Of a stretch of 64,000 nucleotides of DNA, positions 59,797 through 64,000 are shown piece by piece. Position 1 is the first letter of the stretch. The number at the start of each line of letters is the position of its first letter. Under the pieces are notes generated by a model. The model ran no database searches. It saw nothing but the letters and a program-made list of their open reading frames with translations, and was not told the DNA's origin. The position numbers and the translations under genes were made by a program. This DNA is from Pseudomonadota bacterium (GTDB lineage: Bacteria; Pseudomonadota; Alphaproteobacteria; Azospirillales; Azospirillaceae): assembly GCA_023423695.1 (NCBI GenBank), contig JAFAFA010000149.1:1-64000 (forward strand), given 5' to 3'.

Positions 59797-61172
59797 CGCA
59801 CCGACGGGTTGTTCGCGACGAAGGCGAAGTAGGGCAGCCGCCGCACCGCATCCGCCACCATCAGATAGGCGACCGCGAAGGCGATCAGCGAACTGAGGAA
59901 ATAACCGTAGCCGTACCATGGGAAGCCCATCCTGCTGAACAGCAGGGTGAAGCCGGCATTCGCGGCCAGATAGACCAGCTGCACCGTCAGGTTCCGCGCC
60001 CGCAGGTCGAAATAGGCCAGGATCACCGTGCAGAACAGGAACAGCACCTGGAAGAAGGCGCCCAGCACACCGAAGCGGAACATGCCGATCTGCTGGTACT
60101 GCAACCCGATGGCGCCGACGATGGCAGGAGCCAGGAAGATGCAGACGGCGCAGACCGCCCCCTGCAGGATCACCAGATTGCGGCTGCTGTCCAGCAGGGC
60201 GGCAATGATGGCGCGGTGGTTGCGGGCGATCTGGTCGAAGGTCGCGTGCTTCTGGATGTCGCGGTAGAAGCCCTGGTAATGCTCGAAGAAGCGCGTCTCG
60301 ATGTTCACCGTGAACAGGGTCAGCGCCGGCAACGTCGTCAGGTAGGCGACGAACATGGCGCCGTCATAGGCGCTGTAGATCGCCATGGCGCCGGAGACGA
60401 TCTCGCGTTCCGGCGCGAACCACATGATCCATTTGTCGGTCCACACCGCAGCGTTGGCGGACAGGCCGATCAACGCGAGATCCCAATAGCGCCGGAAATA
60501 GGACAGGAAGTCGAACAGCCGGCCGACGGGATAGGGATATTCGGCGAACACCCGCGCGATCAGCCCGAACTGGATCACCGCCAGCCCGAAGGAAAAGCCC
60601 CAGACCATGCCGGCGGCGCCAAAGCGGTCGCCCAACAGCAGCGTGGCGGCCATGCCCGCCGCCATGCCGACAGCGAAGGCGACGGTGACGGCCAGATAGT
60701 CCTTCAGTGCCGACAGGAAGATCGACACCACCCAGATGCCGCAGACCAGGAAGAAGTTCGCCAGCCCGCCCAGCATCACCGGCAGCGGCAGCCCGCTGAA
60801 CAGCGGATAGAAGGGTCCGGCGGTCAGCGCGGCGATGGCGTATGCCAGCCCCAGCGTCGCCAGCAGCATGCCCGGCGCCGCCTCCACCTCCTTGGCATAG
60901 ATGGCGTCGGCGAGATAGCGGGTGGCGACCATCACCAGCGGCCCGGTGAAGACCACCGAGAAGCAGAAATTGTAGATCACCACCACGCGGAACAGCGTCA
61001 GCTCTTCCATCCCCACCAAATCGCGGCCGATCAGGGTGATGCCGGCCAGCGCCAGGATGGTGAACATCCATGGCCCCGAGGTGATGAAGGCGGAATGGGC
61101 ATAGCCCTGGAGCACGCCCAACAGATCGTCGCGCCGGGCCAGCCGGCGGAGCGCGAAGCCGATGCCGGCCAT
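59793..61172 (-). CDS. pelG: Pel exopolysaccharide membrane transporter
   Basis: A 459-residue polytopic inner-membrane protein with about twelve helices of the MATE/flippase type. The N terminus MAGIGFALRRLARRDDLLGVLQGYAHSAFITSGPW matches PelG closely. In Pseudomonas, PelG works with PelD, PelE and PelF to synthesise and move the cationic Pel polysaccharide across the inner membrane. It starts one base after the pelF stop and its stop overlaps the next gene. Confidence 0.92.
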   Translation of the reverse strand: MAGIGFALRRLARRDDLLGVLQGYAHSAFITSGPWMFTILALAGITLIGRDLVGMEELTLFRVVVIYNFCFSVVFTGPLVMVATRYLADAIYAKEVEAAPGMLLATLGLAYAIAALTAGPFYPLFSGLPLPVMLGGLANFFLVCGIWVVSIFLSALKDYLAVTVAFAVGMAAGMAATLLLGDRFGAAGMVWGFSFGLAVIQFGLIARVFAEYPYPVGRLFDFLSYFRRYWDLALIGLSANAAVWTDKWIMWFAPEREIVSGAMAIYSAYDGAMFVAYLTTLPALTLFTVNIETRFFEHYQGFYRDIQKHATFDQIARNHRAIIAALLDSSRNLVILQGAVCAVCIFLAPAIVGAIGLQYQQIGMFRFGVLGAFFQVLFLFCTVILAYFDLRARNLTVQLVYLAANAGFTLLFSRMGFPWYGYGYFLSSLIAFAVAYLMVADAVRRLPYFAFVANNPSVR

Positions 61173-61173
61173 C

Positions 61174-62733
61174 TCAGGCCGCTCCGCTCAGGTGGAAATC
61201 GGGCTGCTCAAGCGTCGGCCGGGTCGGCATGGCGATGTGCTCGTCATAGATGGCGCGGTAGATGCGGTCGATGGCGACCTTATCGTAGGATTGGGCGACA
61301 CGCCGGGCGATGGCCTGGGCACAGCGGTCGCGCCAGGGGCGGTCGAGCAGAAGCGCACGCAGCTCCCGCGCGGTGTCGAGCGGGCTCGCCAGCGGCGTCA
61401 CCGCCCCGCCCGGCCCCAGCGGCGGAACCTCGTCCGGGCGACCCAGCAGCAGTTCGGAGCAGGACCCCACGTCGGTCGCCACCGTCGGCACGCCGGACGC
61501 GCCGGCCTCCAGGATCACCAGCGGCTGCGCCTCGCTGACGCTGGTCAGGGCGATGGCGTCGACCCGGCCCAGCCAGTCGGTCAGCTTGACCCGGCCGGCG
61601 AAGACCACCGTCTGCTCCAGCCCCAGATGCGCCACGATGCTGCGGCATTCCTCGACATAGCCGGGGTCCTCCTCCAGCGGTCCGAGGATCATCGCCTTCA
61701 GGTCGGGAATGTCCTCGCGCAGGATTGCGGCGGCGCGGATATAGGTCTTCACGTCCTTGATCGGTACGACGCGGCCGATCAGCGCGATGGTCGGCGGGCG
61801 CGGTTCCGGGTCGCGGCGGACCTGGGAATAGCCGACATAGTCGATGCCGTTGGGGACGATCGTCAGCTTGGCCGGATCGGCGCCCTGGCGGCGCTGGAAC
61901 TCCTGGTTTCCACCGTACAAGGTGATGATGCGGTCGCAGGCGTCGTAGCAGGCTTTGGAGTAGCTGGCGAAGGTGTCGAGCCACAGATCGCGCAGGTCGC
62001 GTTTCTTCCGGTCGAGCACCAGGGAGGTGTCGCCCCCCTCGAACAACCATTCGGCCATCAGGATCTCGATGCGCCGCTCGTTGGTGTAGATGCCGTGTTC
62101 GGTCAGCAGCGCCGGCCGTCCGGTTTCCAGCCTCGCCCGTGCGGCGAACAGCCCGGCATAGCCGGTGGAGACGGCATGATAGACGGAGGCCTGCGGCATC
62201 GGCACCAGCAGCGTGGCGAACAGCCCGCTCATCAGCGCCCGGCTGCCCCAGAAATATTCGAGGAAGGAGGCGTCCGGCAGAGCGGCCCTGCACATGCGCA
62301 CCACCATCTGGAAGGCGTCCTCGGAGTTCAGCAGCGCCCGCTTGCCGATCCGGCCGCGCCGCGGCGCCAGCAGCCGCAGCACCTCGGCCACCTCCGCCAG
62401 CCCGCCGCCCTGCTGCAGCCGGCCGAGCGGCTTTTCCAGATCGCCCAGCAGCCGGCCGGTGCCGGGCTGCCAGCGCCAGCCGGCGGGCGGGTCCTGGAGA
62501 TAAACATGGGTCAGGCCGGTGACGTTGGGCGGCAGTTCATAGGCCAGCCGGCGCGCGCTGCGGTCGGCGACCAGCGCCACGACATGGAAGGTCAGGTCGG
62601 CATGGGAGCGGATCAGGTCATGAGTCCAGGTCGACACGCCGCCCGCGACATAGGGATAGGATCCCTCCATCAGCAGGCAGACATCGGCCTTGGGGGCGTG
62701 GGGTGCTTCCGGCAGAGGCGTGCTGCGGCTCAT
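61174..62733 (-). CDS. pelF: Pel polysaccharide glycosyltransferase
   Basis: A 519-residue cytoplasmic GT4-type (GT-B fold) glycosyltransferase that polymerises Pel from nucleotide sugars. The start DVCLLMEGSYPYVAGGVSTWTHDLI is the PelF hallmark. The C-terminal half has IALIGRVVPIKDVKTYIRA and the acceptor block EAQPLVILEAGASGVPTVATDVG. The ATG at 62733 overlaps the pelE stop (ATGA). Confidence 0.95.
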   Translation of the reverse strand: MSRSTPLPEAPHAPKADVCLLMEGSYPYVAGGVSTWTHDLIRSHADLTFHVVALVADRSARRLAYELPPNVTGLTHVYLQDPPAGWRWQPGTGRLLGDLEKPLGRLQQGGGLAEVAEVLRLLAPRRGRIGKRALLNSEDAFQMVVRMCRAALPDASFLEYFWGSRALMSGLFATLLVPMPQASVYHAVSTGYAGLFAARARLETGRPALLTEHGIYTNERRIEILMAEWLFEGGDTSLVLDRKKRDLRDLWLDTFASYSKACYDACDRIITLYGGNQEFQRRQGADPAKLTIVPNGIDYVGYSQVRRDPEPRPPTIALIGRVVPIKDVKTYIRAAAILREDIPDLKAMILGPLEEDPGYVEECRSIVAHLGLEQTVVFAGRVKLTDWLGRVDAIALTSVSEAQPLVILEAGASGVPTVATDVGSCSELLLGRPDEVPPLGPGGAVTPLASPLDTARELRALLLDRPWRDRCAQAIARRVAQSYDKVAIDRIYRAIYDEHIAMPTRPTLEQPDFHLSGAA

Positions 62734-63866
62734 GCGGCAAGCTCCTTCGCGCCGGTCTCCGGGGATGCGGCCTCCGGTGGTGTCCATGGCGGATCGTCGC
62801 GCCAGAGGGCGAAGACGTCGCGCAGCGTGTCGGGAAGCGCGGCTTCGTCGCCCAGCAGATCGGGCCGGCGGCCGGGAAGCGCACGCAGCTCGGCGAAGCG
62901 GCTCAGCCGGAACAGGCTTTCGGCATACCAGTACAGGATGCGGCGGTCGGGCGTGCGGTCGACCAGCGGCTCCAGCCGCGCCGCCGCCTCCGCCGCCAGT
63001 CCGCAGCGCAGCAGCAGCCGGCCGAGGTCGAGGCGGATGCCGTCGTCGTCGGGGGCCAGCTCCAGGCTGCGGCGATAGCCCTCCAGCGCCTTCTCCCGGA
63101 TTTCCGCCTCGCGGTTGGCATCCAGCAGGCCGCAGAAGGCGTAATCGTCGAGATGGCGGGCGAGCGCGGCCAGGGCGTCCGGGTCCTCCGCCCGGTCACG
63201 CGCAGCATGGTCCAGCGCCAGCCAGCGCTCGTTGAACTCATGTTCCACCCGCGCGGTTGCTGTGGCGGCCTGGACGCGGACGGACGGGTCGGCGTCGGCG
63301 AGGCCGGCCTTCAGCGCAGGCGTGAAGGCGGGGCGGAAATGGCGGGCGACGAGCGCGATCACCGCCTGCTTCTGCTGCGGCGAACCGATCCACATCACGT
63401 CGGTGAAGGAATCGCCGGCTGCGAGATGAGCGTTCTCCCGCCCCGTCACGATCAGCTCGTACAGCTCGCGCGCCGGTCCGGTCTCGCTGTCGGGGAAGAG
63501 GGAGAGATACCAGTCCTGGAACCCGGTGGCATAGCGGCCGAACAGCACCAGCAATGCCGCGGTCGCCACGGTGCAGGCGGCCCCGACCGGCCCCAGCGGC
63601 ACCATGGTGACCAGCAGAAGCCCGGCCAGCCGCAGGTCGCGCCCGCGCCGCGCCAGACCGCGCACCCACAGCCCGACCAGACCGCAGAGCGCCAGATGCA
63701 GCGCCGAGCCGAGCGGCAGGGCATAGGGAAGCTCCGACACGGCAAATGCCGCCACCGCAGCATCGAGCAGACCTGCGGCCGGCGCCACCAGCAGCAGCGC
63801 GCCCACCCCGGTGGACGGCCGGTCGCCGGGAAGGATATCGGAAGCGGCGGAGGACGGGACGCTCAT
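62730..63866 (-). CDS. pelE: Pel biosynthesis protein PelE
   Basis: A 378-residue protein with hydrophobic segments in the first 115 residues (LLLVAPAAGLLDAAVAAFAV and others) and a helical C-terminal region with tetratricopeptide-like repeats (DDDGIRLDLGRLLLRCGLAAEAAARLEPLV). Size and layout fit PelE, an inner-membrane partner of PelD, PelF and PelG. The call depends partly on position directly before pelF. It overlaps both neighbours by 4 bases. Confidence 0.85.
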   Translation of the reverse strand: MSVPSSAASDILPGDRPSTGVGALLLVAPAAGLLDAAVAAFAVSELPYALPLGSALHLALCGLVGLWVRGLARRGRDLRLAGLLLVTMVPLGPVGAACTVATAALLVLFGRYATGFQDWYLSLFPDSETGPARELYELIVTGRENAHLAAGDSFTDVMWIGSPQQKQAVIALVARHFRPAFTPALKAGLADADPSVRVQAATATARVEHEFNERWLALDHAARDRAEDPDALAALARHLDDYAFCGLLDANREAEIREKALEGYRRSLELAPDDDGIRLDLGRLLLRCGLAAEAAARLEPLVDRTPDRRILYWYAESLFRLSRFAELRALPGRRPDLLGDEAALPDTLRDVFALWRDDPPWTPPEAASPETGAKELAA

Positions 63867-64000
63867 CTGACCGCCTGCCCGCCCACCCGTCCATCCGCGG
63901 GAGCTTCGATCCGCCGGGTGGTGAAGCCGATGGTGATGTCGGCCAGTGCCGCGGGAAGCGCCTGCCGGACGGCCCGTTCAAGCTTCGCCTCGACCAGCCG
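63863..64000 (-). CDS. C-terminal end of the gene before pelE, probably pelD
   Basis: Reading the minus strand from the window edge gives 45 residues ending in a stop that overlaps the pelE start (ATGA). They contain ERAVRQALPAALADITIGF and end GGQAVR. The rest lies outside the window. In known pel operons the gene before pelE is pelD, the c-di-GMP-binding inner-membrane protein; that identity rests on position, not on recognised motifs. Confidence 0.5.
   Translation of the reverse strand, partial: RLVEAKLERAVRQALPAALADITIGFTTRRIEAPADGRVGGQAVR

Overview
The window is a chromosomal-looking segment of a high-GC alphaproteobacterium, most like Azospirillum or a close Rhodospirillales relative. 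This rests on strong G/C third-position bias, a class I polyhydroxyalkanoate synthase with periplasmic-type PHB depolymerases, an HWE/HisKA_2-type sensor kinase, many transport and catabolic operons (Liv-type ABC, TRAP, xanthine-dehydrogenase family, aminoethylphosphonate) and a Pel polysaccharide locus. The species call is inference. No tRNA, rRNA, CRISPR, prophage or insertion sequence is visible, and base use looks even throughout.

Layout. 1-3.7 kb: the 3' part of enolase with a strong terminator, then on the minus strand a Prx5-type peroxiredoxin and a tandem pair of PHB-depolymerase-like proteins, one with and one without its catalytic serine. 4-7.3 kb: a type I secretion ABC transporter and its membrane fusion protein. 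7.3-12 kb: a repeat, a small lipoprotein, PHA synthase and an orphan sensor histidine kinase. 12.1-18.1 kb: a tail-anchored pseudokinase with a small membrane partner, two small unknown proteins, a Tat-exported class A beta-lactamase and an ABC-F protein.

18.4-32.9 kb: a twelve-gene plus-strand cluster. It holds a GntR/UTRA regulator with dyad operators, a five-gene Liv-type ABC importer, an isocitrate-lyase/PEP-mutase family lyase, HyuB and HyuA, an isochorismatase-fold hydrolase, a fumarate-reductase-like flavoprotein, and LeuC- and LeuD-like hydratase subunits. From the lyase on, most junctions overlap or nearly touch. The gene content reads as import and complete breakdown of a five-membered cyclic amide or imide to a dicarboxylate, then an alkylmalate, then C-C cleavage. 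I consider this the most interesting part of the window.

32.9-40.5 kb: a minus-strand operon with an SDR dehydrogenase, a split transketolase, a three-gene TRAP importer and a beta-hydroxyacid dehydrogenase, controlled by a divergent GcvA-like LysR regulator; it looks like sugar-acid or polyol catabolism. 40.5-44.4 kb: a PaoABC-type periplasmic molybdenum aldehyde oxidoreductase. 44.7-54.3 kb: a complete 2-aminoethylphosphonate (AEP) uptake and breakdown locus (transporter, LysR, PhnW, PhnX, a flavin amine oxidase and a PbfA-type lyase). 54.3-58.6 kb: an RND efflux pair with a clear sigma-70 promoter and a divergent DUF2892/AhpD-like pair. 59.3-64 kb: the distal end of a pel operon (end of probable pelD, pelE, pelF, pelG and a small secreted protein), running off the window.
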